Program-made: the position numbers and the translations under genes
The notes under the pieces: model-generated
Databases searched by the model: none
Told to the model about the DNA's origin: nothing
What the model saw: the letters and a program-made list of their open reading frames with translations, nothing else
Part shown: piece after piece, positions 29,201-41,200 of the stretch
Position numbering within the stretch: the stretch's first letter is position 1
Layout of the letters: every line of letters starts with the position of its first letter
Origin: Opisthorchis felineus
Taxonomy: Eukaryota > Platyhelminthes > Trematoda > Opisthorchiida > Opisthorchiidae
NCBI GenBank assembly: GCA_004794785.1
Contig: SJOL01001804.1
Location: forward strand, 1,035,467-1,099,466
Reading direction: 5' to 3'
Length of the DNA stretch: 64,000 nt

Positions 29201-32200
29201 GCATAGGTAGGATTTCGGGATTGCACCTGAAATATACCCAGGCGTGAAAGAGTGTCCACTTATATACTAGCTTTGGTAGCTTCGTTCGGAAACTGGTGTG
29301 AGAGTAGCCTTCCATTAGCTTCAAGTGCATTGTTCACATCTGGAATGTAAACAAGTAGCTAGGGAAAGAAATATTACTTGACACTGAGAGGTACAACATG
29401 AGGACGGGTATCACCAGTGTTGTGGCACTATTAGGCGAACCAGTAGAATTGACCATTGGGGTAGTCTGGTGAAAAAATTGCAGTTTAGTTCACAATCTTT
29501 TTGCAGTAGGCAGGCATTATCAGGGCTGAAATAGGCAAATAGGATCACAACTCGAGCACACCACAATAACAGTCGACAAACAAAAGGTAGGGTGCATTAG
29601 GAAGAATTCACGTTCGGTTATACGTAACTGCTAACAGTAAGAATCAAACGGCGAACGAATCACCGGTCATCAGTACAAACTTAGCCGCCAGTTTTCTCTC
29701 CAAATCCTTGTCAAAATATGTTCGTTACATTTTATTTCATTCACACAACAAACCATTAGTGGAAAGTAGGCACGAACTTCTCAGTCTTTCTGAGACTGTA
29801 TCCCACATGCGACACATGCAGATAGTGCCAGCTGATAAGCTGAATTAACTGGAGGATATTCTGGTTTCTTTCCACGGTACTTCAAAACGTAGCTTACCAG
29901 TGTAAAATTTTGGAAATTTCAAGGCGCTAGGTTCGAGATAAAAAAGACCACAGAACATAAAAAGCCATGTCTTACCTAATAAGTATTGTTTGCAGAGCAA
30001 CTCCGCATATATTTCGTCGAGTTTTGAAAACAACGCTGACACTTTGGAGGACTGCTCGTTTAATGGACATGAATCAAGCAGATGGGTTTTAAAGTCTGTC
30101 GATAGATAATTACATTGGGCGATTACAGGGAAGGCGATCTTATCCAGATGTTCGTCCTCATTGACAATCTGATACGGGATACAAGAAGAAAAGCATATTT
30201 CCAAGAGCCTTCTATAAAGCTATTCGTGGGAACTATGAATTGTCTACAGCATGAACTATCCCAGTTCCCGTTTCCTCAGACGTGATACACACCTGTTTTG
30301 TATCAGCTGAAGTGGTGTAAATATTTGTGAAATTATTCGCAGTTGGGAAGTCACAGTGTTTCACGGGATGAAGAGTGAGCTACTTACTTGAGACTCAAGC
30401 TCGCCATACTGAATCCATAACCCAGTCTAATACTCAGGTTGTTTTCTAACGGGAAAACAAGCGATTAGTAGTGAGTGAATCGGTTCGGAATATAGCCTGT
30501 TAACTGAATGCGAACGTCACTGAGGTGATTTTCGGTAGCTCGACGTGCATGACTGACTGCTGTTCTGTTAGCTGAGCTTGGCGATTAGGCTGCAAACGTC
30601 ATGTCGCAAGCCACCAGTCGGGATGGTACCATAATTGGCGTGCGACAGAGTAGCGTCCAGCTGTCCAGCTTTGCGTAGGTGCGTATTTGTTGAATGATAT
30701 TGTGCTAGTGTTTACGTACGTTAATTGACCGAAAGTGACCTTCGACAGCGATTAGTTTTTCTGATGACTGGTCCTGTTGATTGGCTATTTAGACCATTAG
30801 CTAATGGGTTGACATTCATATAGCATTTGAGCTTGATTTCTGAGGCCTGTACCCAAGGTTTTTGTCCAGATGGTTCACCGGTTGCCTGCTGACTGGCCTG
30901 CCTGATAGCCGGCTCACTTTGAAATGTCTGACTCGGTTGACTTCCCTTTGATGACAGTGATGTGTAGACTGAGTGGATTTCTGTAGGTATCTTGATATTG
31001 TGAAGGGGAAACATACTTCCAGAAACTCCCTAACCTGTCACATTTTTCCACATCTCAAGAACTTGATATTTTCCGGGCCGTTTCGTGCTCTTCTTGGTCT
31101 TCGTATATGAAAACCACCTATGGAGTCGTTTTTCCGATAGTTGCGTTATGTTCCTTCATCCGTTTAGACAGTTTTCGTCCAATGTGCCCAATAAAGTATT
31201 TACGGCAGTTCATACGGTTGATTCGGTGCACTATGTTGTTTCTTGCACAGTCATCGGTCTTGAGACCAATGATCTCTGTATAGCAGTTGGTTTTTGGTCT
31301 TCTGAGATTCTCTTTGATAATGATAGCCTACCTGTAGTTTTAGATGTACTTCTGATGTATACCAACAGGAACCATTTGATTACTTGATCGTGTTGTTCTT
31401 GTTGCAGGTGCTGCTGCGGTTAAGGGACCATTTTCTTCAAGCTCCTTCCAATGGGATTTCAAGGGTAGCCATTGTTTTAGCATATTCCACACAGACGGAT
31501 TTTGTCCTTTCCTCTCAGTTTAACACAGTGTATCTTTTTAGTCATCACCGGATTTGGACTCAGCACTCCCCATGGTTCATTAAGATGATTGCACTGATCC
31601 ATGTGTGTGTGTTCTTCCGATAAACGATAATATGAGAATTCCCGTCCACAGTCTTTCTAACAAGTACGTCCTAGGGTAAGAGTTGATTGTCCTCTTCTTG
31701 TTCGACTTTAAACTCAAAAACGCTGTGCAGACGAGACGTTTACTTTCGTGTCTAATGGACGACATCGCACTGAAGGCTGTTCCTCCTTTTACCGGTAGCG
31801 CGAAATTTTCCCAGTTGCCGACCTGGCAACAAATCTGGATACTGATGACTTCTTTGGATTCTCTTTCAGCTGTGGATAAATTTGTCCATCAAATTTAGGG
31901 TGTGTCCATGCAAAAGCCCAAACGCTTTCATGCGTCTTCTGGCTTCAAAGGTGCTGTTTTCTTCGGATAGTTTTGGAGTAACTGTATTACGCTCTACGGT
32001 CTGTGGAATATTTGCTGAAATTCTTCAGAAATCCCGTACGTTTTCAAAGCGTTCAGTCGAAGTAACTCTGAAATCGAATTCCAGTCCTTTGACCTGAAGA
32101 GTTTTTTCAGTTGTACTGAGAGGACGTGTGGACAAATTTGTGATCCAACAGTCACCGTTGGTGTGTCTACTTTTCCTCCTGAGTTTGTCCGGCCTATTTT

Positions 32201-35200
32201 TTGGTGATAACCTACGTCTAGTTTTGTTGTTAACCTTTCGTTCTATGACTGACTGAGGCTCCGCAAATCATTCTATATCACGGACAGTAAAACAGCCTGT
32301 TCTATCTTCGTTTACGAAGCTTTCATGCTTTCTTAATTGCTTGTGAACGTCTGTGGTCGTTAACTCCAACAACCATCGATCGTACTCTCTTGTCTGTGCT
32401 CAGACATCGGGACGCTCTACTGCCGGCCTATGGTTGGTAATTATCAAGGTACGTTTCTCCGTAGGTATCCATAGCGGAAATGTAGTTTTTCGAGCATGTA
32501 GGTCGGCAGAAGAACGAACTTCTGCCAGTGACCAGTATGTTTGATTCCCTGCTTCCATCAAACCGTGCGTGTGTTCAATGTAAAGCATCCTATACACAGT
32601 CAGTCACTAGGAGCACCCAGGACAGTCCTATGAAGTAGGCTATCAACCTTTCTTCATTTTGGACTTGGCTCAACTGGAAGTCCTACTATATGCACTGAAA
32701 AATTGTGAGAACCCTTGTATAGATGATCCAATCTCGTGGCGAATGCAGGCTTCCTGTTTTATGACCAGATAATTACATCAGCAAAGGCAGGGCAATGACA
32801 GAAAGCAAAATTGGTTGACTAATGAGACAGCAATGAAACTAGCCTGAGAACCATGTGACAGAACGAGTAGTTGACGACAAGATGCTCAGATTAAAAGATC
32901 TGTTGCTGCCTCCTTGGTTTGCATTGAACAAATAAAGTGGGTGAATGGCTGAAAGCTCCATTAGCCAAACAGGGGAAAACATTTGTCTCCTTTTCAAAAT
33001 TTCAACCAGTCTCGTCAGAAACTAGTTATTATAAAATCACTAGCCAACAATCCTAGTGAAATCGTCCATATCAATTCGACGTTTAGCACAGTTTGAGGTT
33101 GCGACAGAATAATCAGAAGTGCTCAGAGGACCCTAGGAAGTAGTGTCCAGACGCATCGTCAAAGACTGCTTTAAGCTAGTTAGGAGATGAATAAGAACAA
33201 TTTTCATCTGTTTTAGATTAGTCACTCTTCATAAAAAGGAGCACATTTGTGACATCTATAATAAAATTTCGCCCATTGTTTGACTATAAACTACTGGTAG
33301 TATGAGGCGCAGTTACGTTTAGCATTTACTTCAGGTAGGTAACTGAGTGGAATCCTTTAAAAATGATGATCATGCAGTGTACTGATGTAAAAAATTTTCC
33401 AAGCATAAAGTGTCAGGGCCAAATGAAATGTCCTAGAAACCTACTTCGATTGTAGCCGTTCGATCGGCATAGAAGTTTAGTGCATGGAATTCATGAATGT
33501 CGCATGAAGTTTGACTGTATGAGTCTTCTTGTATGTTAGCGATTTCCATCCGGGTGTTCGCCTGGTTTACTGCAAAGCAACGTGCGAGTTCCGGATTGTG
33601 GTGTGAGAGCTAAGGCACAAGAGGTAAAAATTCACATTGCATTTGTGCATTTTATGATCACATACTTACTCGTAAGGTACCAGTATTTAATCATAAATTT
33701 AATAATGAAAGCAACGACATGCATTGTCTTGAAAAAGATGAAAAACGGCACTAGAAGTTTAACTGGTGCATAATTCTGAAGGTGTATATTGGCCTCTGCA
33801 TTGGTTATACAGCAAGTCACACTTGTGGAAGGTGAAAATTGAATTTCCACATCCAAAAGAACCTCTAAAATTGGTTGAATATAGAGGGTGAATTCCTCCT
33901 CTGATCTGCTGGATCCATGTATTTTAAATGTAAAGCCTAAAGTTTGACTCTCTTTAATGGACCACGTCTTATATGAAGGTGGAATTTCAATACCCCGAAC
34001 TAGTCGCACACACCAAACGAAGCATTTTTTGAGCGGAAGAGTAATAATTTCTTCCTTTGCTTAAAAACTCGGAAATTACGGTACAGTAATTTCTACAGCT
34101 TTGACGATAGATCTCTGTTCTGATGTTATAATGAGGCCCTAAAACTGAGAAAAGTGTTAAAAACTATTATCAATATGAGCATTCAAGATAAGTTACCAGA
34201 CAAAACCTCCAGGAAACAAATCCTCTAAGAACATAAGGTTGACGGAAACTCGGGGACTGCGCCTACCTGATGAGCCCCAAGAAGGGCGAAACCGGTCGTG
34301 GGCTGTCGAAGAGTTTTCAGCAACCTTGTGAGTAGTTTCCTTCATGAAAATATACTGCGATATCTCGAATATCGTACCAACTGAAACATGAGGCGGCCTG
34401 TGTGCAGCACATTCAGTTGAAGAACATCATAAACGAGAGACTCACTTGAGTCTCCCGTGAAAACCAAATTGATTTGCAAATGAGTGTATTTGTCGAAATC
34501 AGTCCAATTTGGGTTCAAGTAGAACATAAGGTTGACGGAAACTCGGGGACTGCGCCTACCTGATGAGCCCCAAGAAGGGCGAAACCGGTCGTGGGCTGTC
34601 GAAGAGTTTTCAGCAACCTTGTGAGTAGTTTCTTTCATGAAAATCCTCTAAGATCTTTTGTCAGTCTTTAAGATAAAATGAGACGCATGCACATAAAAAA
34701 CCACTTCTTTGGTGGGAATGGATGATCTCTATTACCTGCTGCGCAAGTAAGTACACAGAATGTCCAACCTCAGTCATCGATTCCCGTATTGCAGTGGTAG
34801 CCCAGCATGAATCACGACCGCAAGAGTAGTGGTAGTAAATAGTAGTCATCTAATGAACGGAAGAAGGTATGCATTGGGGCAGTTAACTGCGTAGGACCAA
34901 AAGTGAAAAACGGGAAAAACGATGCGCAACCAGGTGACCGGCTAAAGTGTTGCGACCAGTCAATCTTTAACCAAGTCAAAGTAATTTTAATTTTTGTTTG
35001 ACCAGTTTATCGCAAGCATAATTAATTGTGAACCGGTTTAGACTATTGTTGCTCGGATAGTTTGTAGTCCACTTGGTAGTGCACAAGAGATAAAGACAGC
35101 TCGTGCCATGAGGCTCTTACCATGACTCCGTCTTCTGCATTTGAGTTTATCATCATATAAACACTTGCATACTTATTACATTCTTGGGTAAACCTGCCAC

Positions 35201-38200
35201 TGAATTAGGTGCAAGGGTAAAAACTGCAGTGAACGTGATTGTCTTTGGATCCCTATTCAAGGTCTTATGAAGATTTAATCTGATAAGCCAAAGACGATGT
35301 TAGACTGAGATACTGACCGTGCCAACAACATGAGCTCATTTTCAAGCTCCAGTAAAATAGTATTTAGTGACCGAACCTGGTCAATGAAAATTGTGGTAAT
35401 CCCGAATTCACTTCCTCCCTATTGAGAGGGAGTGAAGTCCAGCTTCTGGTAATACAATCTAAGCAGGCCATCAGTTTGACATAGTCTCAGTGAGAGTGCT
35501 GCTATACAGCACTAATAGTAGTACACTGGTCTAAACTAATGCACTTCTAATTAAGCTCTAGCAGCCAGTTTATTGCACACTGAGATGGATAAAGTGGCCC
35601 ATCCCCAGGTCTAACAACCTTTCGAAGTGCTAGAAAGCATCGAGATTGAACGTAATTTCTGCTGAGGAGATGAACACGAAATATCGACACCTGGCTATTT
35701 TCGTCGTCTTCACACAAAACAACAGATGCATCTGAACAGCATAGAATGGTCTATCATCGTCTTTTGATGATACCGTTAACTATGGTGCACTACAATTTGG
35801 ATATCATTTCCCTTGAGTTCCAAAGTGCAACGCTGTGCCTCAAAAAGTCAGCCCCTACAAACCATCTGGTCAATGGTATAGAAAAATTGGTCTACATTTA
35901 TTGTCTTATAGAAGTGGCAGATACTGACGATCGCCTTGAGCTCGGATTCCAGTCATTATTAGGGGAGAGAGCCACAATATGCATTAGATATTCATCTATT
36001 GTGCAAACAAAAATAATCCCCTCTTCATCGTTATAATGCTCGTCATGCACAGAATAAGTGGAAAACCGGTGCATAGCTATCACGCATTGATGCACAGGGT
36101 CCTAGCAAAGGGCTGGAAAAGGGAAAGGAGGGGTTGTTGTTAAAAGCCTTTATAGAAAACAGTCAAAGGGAAGACAAATACACCTTCCGAAATCACTGAA
36201 CTAGGCTCAAATGGGTGTTGTTTTGAAGAAAAACTCAATCAGCGAGATTGACCGAGTATCACCTGCGAAACTCACCTAACACAAACCCAGCATACAATGA
36301 CGGGTAAAACCTAGCTAGACAGTTCGGAAAGAAAATGACAGCAGGCTCGTCACCTATAGGGCTTCCAGCCATACACAGACAGAATAACGTGGATCCCACT
36401 TGTGAAGTTCCTACAGCATTCACTATGACGGTAGGTGCCCTAATTTTGCTTTGCGGTGTCACAACGTGCCTCTGCTGAGGTTTTTGAATTTAAAAAACAC
36501 GTTCGGATATACACGGAACATACCTCGATCAGCTTAACTCAGAGAGCTTTATCTGTCGCCTAAATAAATCCGACTCTTTACCTAGTGTCGGAATATTGAA
36601 GAATGCGTTAAGAACATTTTGGAACCAGTTAACGTTTTTTCCCATCCGTGATCAAGTGTTTGAAGTCACTTGAGCTCTTCAGACGGGGGGACCAAATTTT
36701 ATAGCCACATACTAAAATTTCTGTCATGGTCAGTTTGCGGAGACCTCAGAAATAATTGTTTTGACCCTCAAGGCTTCCCACACTGTAGTTTAAAGCGACA
36801 GTGGGAACCCATCAGGTAACGTGCAAAACGAACGCAGAAAGAAAGGACCATTTCATTTGTTCTACTGAATAAAGTGTGTGCGGAAGTATGGTCATCACAT
36901 AACGGAACCATGATAACCTCATAGTCCAAGTCCACTAATCGCTACTCAGATTCAGGATTCCTCGGAGATTTCACTCTTTGGTGACTTAAATAGAAGAATT
37001 GGACAAAAATTGGGAGATGGAACTCGACCAGAGAACTCGACCAGGTGTGGAGAAACGTTTTAATAGCTCACTGTAAACCCTTACAAAACCAGATGTGCGG
37101 AAATTAATGGCACAAAGAATATTCACAAACTTTGAAGACATTCTGTGCGGGATAAGCATGTTTAGATGAGTCGACCTGTAGCTGCTGGAACCACTTCATT
37201 TCGGTGCATGATTTGGCAGCTGGAAAACTGACTAACTTACTGACCCGGTGAGTGATAGACTCATTGGATCAAAGATGATTGGCGAAAAAACTACTACTGA
37301 TAAAAAAACGAACGGATATTATTTTGGCTAGTGTGGGTCATAATGGAATGTGACAAACAACGAGCGCAAAGCTGTTTATTTGTGGGGATTTGGTCAAGTA
37401 ATAAAGCCTGAATTCGAAGGCCGAGTGATAGGCCAATGCTGGTGTAGTTCTGTGCAACAGATGTAGACTCATCTGAAGCTCATAGGCAGTAGCGTCTGGA
37501 CAATAAAGCCACCATTTGAGTTCCAAAAGAGCAACAGGTGTCTGTTGATAAGGTGTGAGAAATGCACTAGCTTGTTGGTCGATTTGTCCCAAAGTTTGCA
37601 CACTGAAAGTTACGACAAAAACAAGAAAACAAGGTCTGAAAAGCTGCAGACGTGAGCGGTACCATGCTGTTCGCTACTTCATTTTGGGCAAGATATGCTG
37701 AAAGAGGATACATACACGGGGTCAGTCGTTAAGTGGGACAGGAAGGGAGCAAAGAAGTAATACTAACGAAGGGTGGGAGGTGTAAGTGATAGCTGCTTTC
37801 ACTCACCCGGCCCGCTGGATGCAGTGAATAAGGCAGTGGGCTGACTTAACACGCGATGGCCAATTTGGCATGAAATCCTCGGTGCTTGTTGGTTCATGAT
37901 TGTATGTAAGCTAAGATACTGCCAGGGTTTCAAAACCCAGACGAGAAGACAGTTGGAGTCCTCATCCAAGCTCTTTGGCTCAAAACCTTAACCGCAAGCT
38001 AACGTTGGCCAAAATACTTCAGCTTTCTATTGAACATGTCGCAACACAACCCCTAATCTGTAGGAGCAGAAGGCTGCGAAAGCATAACCGCTATCCTTTG
38101 ACCAGCCCAGTAGGACAGACTAAAAGTGTCACATGGAAAACTCAGTGAGCCACACAGGTACGATCTAGTCTGTCCTTGATGGAAGCAGTCCCTCTCGGCA

Positions 38201-41200
38201 AGTACCTGCCCAGTGCTGGACTCATGTACTAGATGTTTATATTGGGATTCTCTCAAGACACCAGGGGCACGTGGACACCTAATCAGTTTAGAAACAATGA
38301 AATAGCCGTACAGGACCTTTCATCTTTGCGCAAAACCGTGTTGCACACAGGTCCGTTAATGATCAGCAGAGGACTGCGGTTCCTGTATATTCGTAATGCA
38401 CTACTCATAAGGTTGCTGAGAATTCTTCGACAGCCCACGACCGGCGACCTGGTGAAGCACATTCAGTTGCCTGAAAACATCACAAACGACAGATTCAGCT
38501 GGGTTCCAGATGAGTCTCTCGCAAAACCAAATTTGCTTGCAAATGAGCGTATTTCCCTAGTGACTGTGGTTCCTGTTTTTGGATTAGCTGACTAAGAAGA
38601 GGATTTTGTCCGGTCCCCTGGTCGCTGTTGCCAATGAAGAAACCTTTGATGATCTATAAAAACACAAAACATTCACGATAACTTTCTACAAACCCAATAC
38701 ACGTAACTTCCAAAAATTTATTAAACAGTTTCTATCCGATATAAGATCGTTATGCCTTTGTGGTAATATAGATAACTTGATAGTTTTTCGAAGCCGGCTA
38801 CCCAAGAAATCGATGTAGTTGCGACATAACGCAGGCCGAAACTCTTTAATTTCAGGATGTGTTCAGATAGGTTTAGCCTTCCATGAACGACTGATAGATT
38901 TTAAGCCTATCATGTAATATTAATCAATACCGTCGTACAATGGAGGCCGAAGATGTCCTGCTGCTGACTAATTCAAGAAAGTGTTGGTCAAGCACACAAA
39001 CTTACAATATCCTTGCAGGAAAAAATCCTTAGTATCCTGTTCGCTACATGATCTTCTTTCTGACCTTCCATCGTGCTCAACAGCAATCGAACAGCTTGAA
39101 GCTGGAACGAATCAAAGTATATGAATTTCGTTTGAGTGAGATGAATATCATGACGCAGAAACAGAAGTAAGTTCATCTTGTTGAGAATATGTTCAGCTTA
39201 TTGACCAAGCTGAAAAACACCAAGTTCAGCAGAACATTAATATTTTCTCTCTCCCTCTGCATTCAAAAGGCAGTAAAGTGCAGATCACACTACAGGACTC
39301 TTCACGCTAAGCGAAAAATACAAGGGAGTTAATTCGAAACAATTTGATGCATAATTGCAAGTTCTGTCCAGACTTACCTTCAAACGTGCAATCTGTTCAG
39401 CTATCCGAGTGGAAGACGGTCTAACTTTTCGGGGCTCCAGCCAGTTTAGATTTTCCGTTAGGATTTTCACAATGGCTTCCAAACCATCAGTGTTGGGACC
39501 TACTATTATATCTTGATTGGCTGGACATGGACCCTGGCAAAATTGGGTTAGACATGTTAACACGAGAAGCATTAGCTCCAAAATGGCTGGCGGCGCTTCT
39601 GACAGGGATTTAGAATTCAGTGGAAAATTTCGAGATTCCACCAATGAGCGACGAGCTCGTTGAAGTGCTCCGGGTACAGATATCTCCACTGTGAAACTGT
39701 CCAGGTCGGTTGCTTCACTCTTACTGTTTACTGGTGGTACAGCGCTACGCAATTCAGGCTTTACACTTGGAGGCAAAATCGGTAGCCTCATTTGGCTGTG
39801 TAAGGTGGTGGCTCTGCTGAGGTTGACTAGAAGTAGAAGGATCTCACTGACCAAGTTGTAGCTCGTCACATTATCCTTTTGATGACGGAAAAGATTCTGA
39901 GGATGACCAATGGTAGAAAATAATTGGAGATACAGTAAGTACAGCGTTTTATTACAGCTATTCTTCGCTGAAAAGAATACCAAACAAATGAGAACAAGAT
40001 CGACTGGTCTCTTGTTTTTGACTACCCAAGGAGGGAAAACACCTGCATTTCTGTTTCTACTTGTTAAACAAGCAAAAAAGTAGGGCAGCCTTTGGTTTCT
40101 GTAGATTGAAAACTAGTGAGGTAGTGCAAAGAAAATGGGAACAAAGAAAATTGTTAGCTTTATTGAAACTAGTTTCTGAGTTGATTGGGGAATCTGACAG
40201 CCAGTAAATAGTCAGGAAAACTACTTCTAGATTGTTTGCTCTGTCTCAGATAAACTTCGAATTCACTATATGAGAATTCTTGTGTACCTGTTTGTGAAAC
40301 TTTCGTCAGCCTGGTGGGTTGTTCGTTTTGTCCCACATTTGGTGGAAAGCAGAGCGTGTGTGTATCGCCAGTGTTGTTTGGCTTTGGCTTGTACGCCAGC
40401 AATCTCAGTCCACGTGACATCCAAAACGGTGCACAGCAGCAGGCCTTAGGCGGTTACATTTTAATGAAGTGTGTTTTCCCCTGAGCTTTGTTCTCCAGTT
40501 TAGTACAATTTCAGTTGCACGCATCTCAGTCAAACGTTGCTGAAAACTACGAAAATCAGTGCCATTCTGTTGCAGACAGTCAAAAGTCTCCTGTATACCA
40601 GCAGGTTATTTCCTAGGTTGAATTGAGAATTGAATTTTTCTCATCTGACTTACGAGGTGACCGTATTTACATCTCTTTAACAGCAGACCTTAGATGCACC
40701 AAACTAATGAAAGACTGTACCGACGAAAATGATAAGTAGAGAAGTTGAAAAAATCCTGAATACGGGCCAGAGGAAATAACAAACCAGAAATCGGCTGTGT
40801 TTAGGCCGCCTCGCTGGAGCGTTTTGACAGCATGATCACTAATCGGTGCCGTTGTTCAAGGCGCGGGCTCGGGCGTAAACTAAATCTGCTCTTCAGGTAA
40901 GCAATCCATAGGCATCCAGGTGCGCTAAAGAACTGATCGCGGAACTAACAATTTCAATACCTGAGTCTCGAATCACTGTAAGGTCAAAGATATCCACTGT
41001 TACGGGGTCCGAAAAAAGTACAAATCAACAACAACACTGCCTTTTTTTGTGAACACACCAGAATAACCACGCTATCTCAGAAGGATGATGGTGTATGAAG
41101 TCTGTATGTGCTCCTCTGATCGTGCTAAATCTATTTGCTCGCTTGGCAAATAAAGAGTGAGGTGGGCACTTACAGAAATGAACCTGAAAACATTTGAATC

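Larger units (their letters stand above)
34231..34640 (+). mobile_element. Tandem hammerhead-ribozyme retrozyme, 1.4 units of 293 bp
   Basis: Bases 34,228-34,351 and 34,521-34,644 are a direct repeat of 124 bp with one mismatch (C at 34,340, T at 34,633), offset by 293 bp. Each copy holds a complete type I hammerhead ribozyme. The element is flanked by AAATCCTCTAAGA at 34,218-34,230 and 34,641-34,653. A few bases at each edge are also element sequence, so the true target duplication is 9 to 13 bp. This matches known metazoan retrozymes and Penelope-type terminal repeats, which move through a ribozyme-cut RNA. The predicted product is a 293-nt RNA that could be circularised. No protein is encoded. 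It lies about 90 bp into the ITPR intron, antisense to it. Confidence 0.93.
30169..34735 (-). other. ITPR: ITPR intron region with Penelope relic and retrozyme
   Basis: The intron region holds the possible small exon at 30.4 kb, a decayed Penelope-like element (31.0-32.35 kb, minus) and the tandem hammerhead retrozyme (34.23-34.64 kb, plus). Open frames near 33.6-34.0 kb (minus) are unassigned. A segment of ITPR of ~25 residues remains unplaced here. Confidence 0.8.
34850..39005 (-). other. ITPR: ITPR intron, 4.2 kb
   Basis: It contains a SINE-like, tRNA-related segment near 37.8 kb and a fold-back copy of the hammerhead repeat at 38.34-38.57 kb. Remaining open frames (35.7-36.5 and 37.3-37.6 kb) are unassigned. 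Confidence 0.75.
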
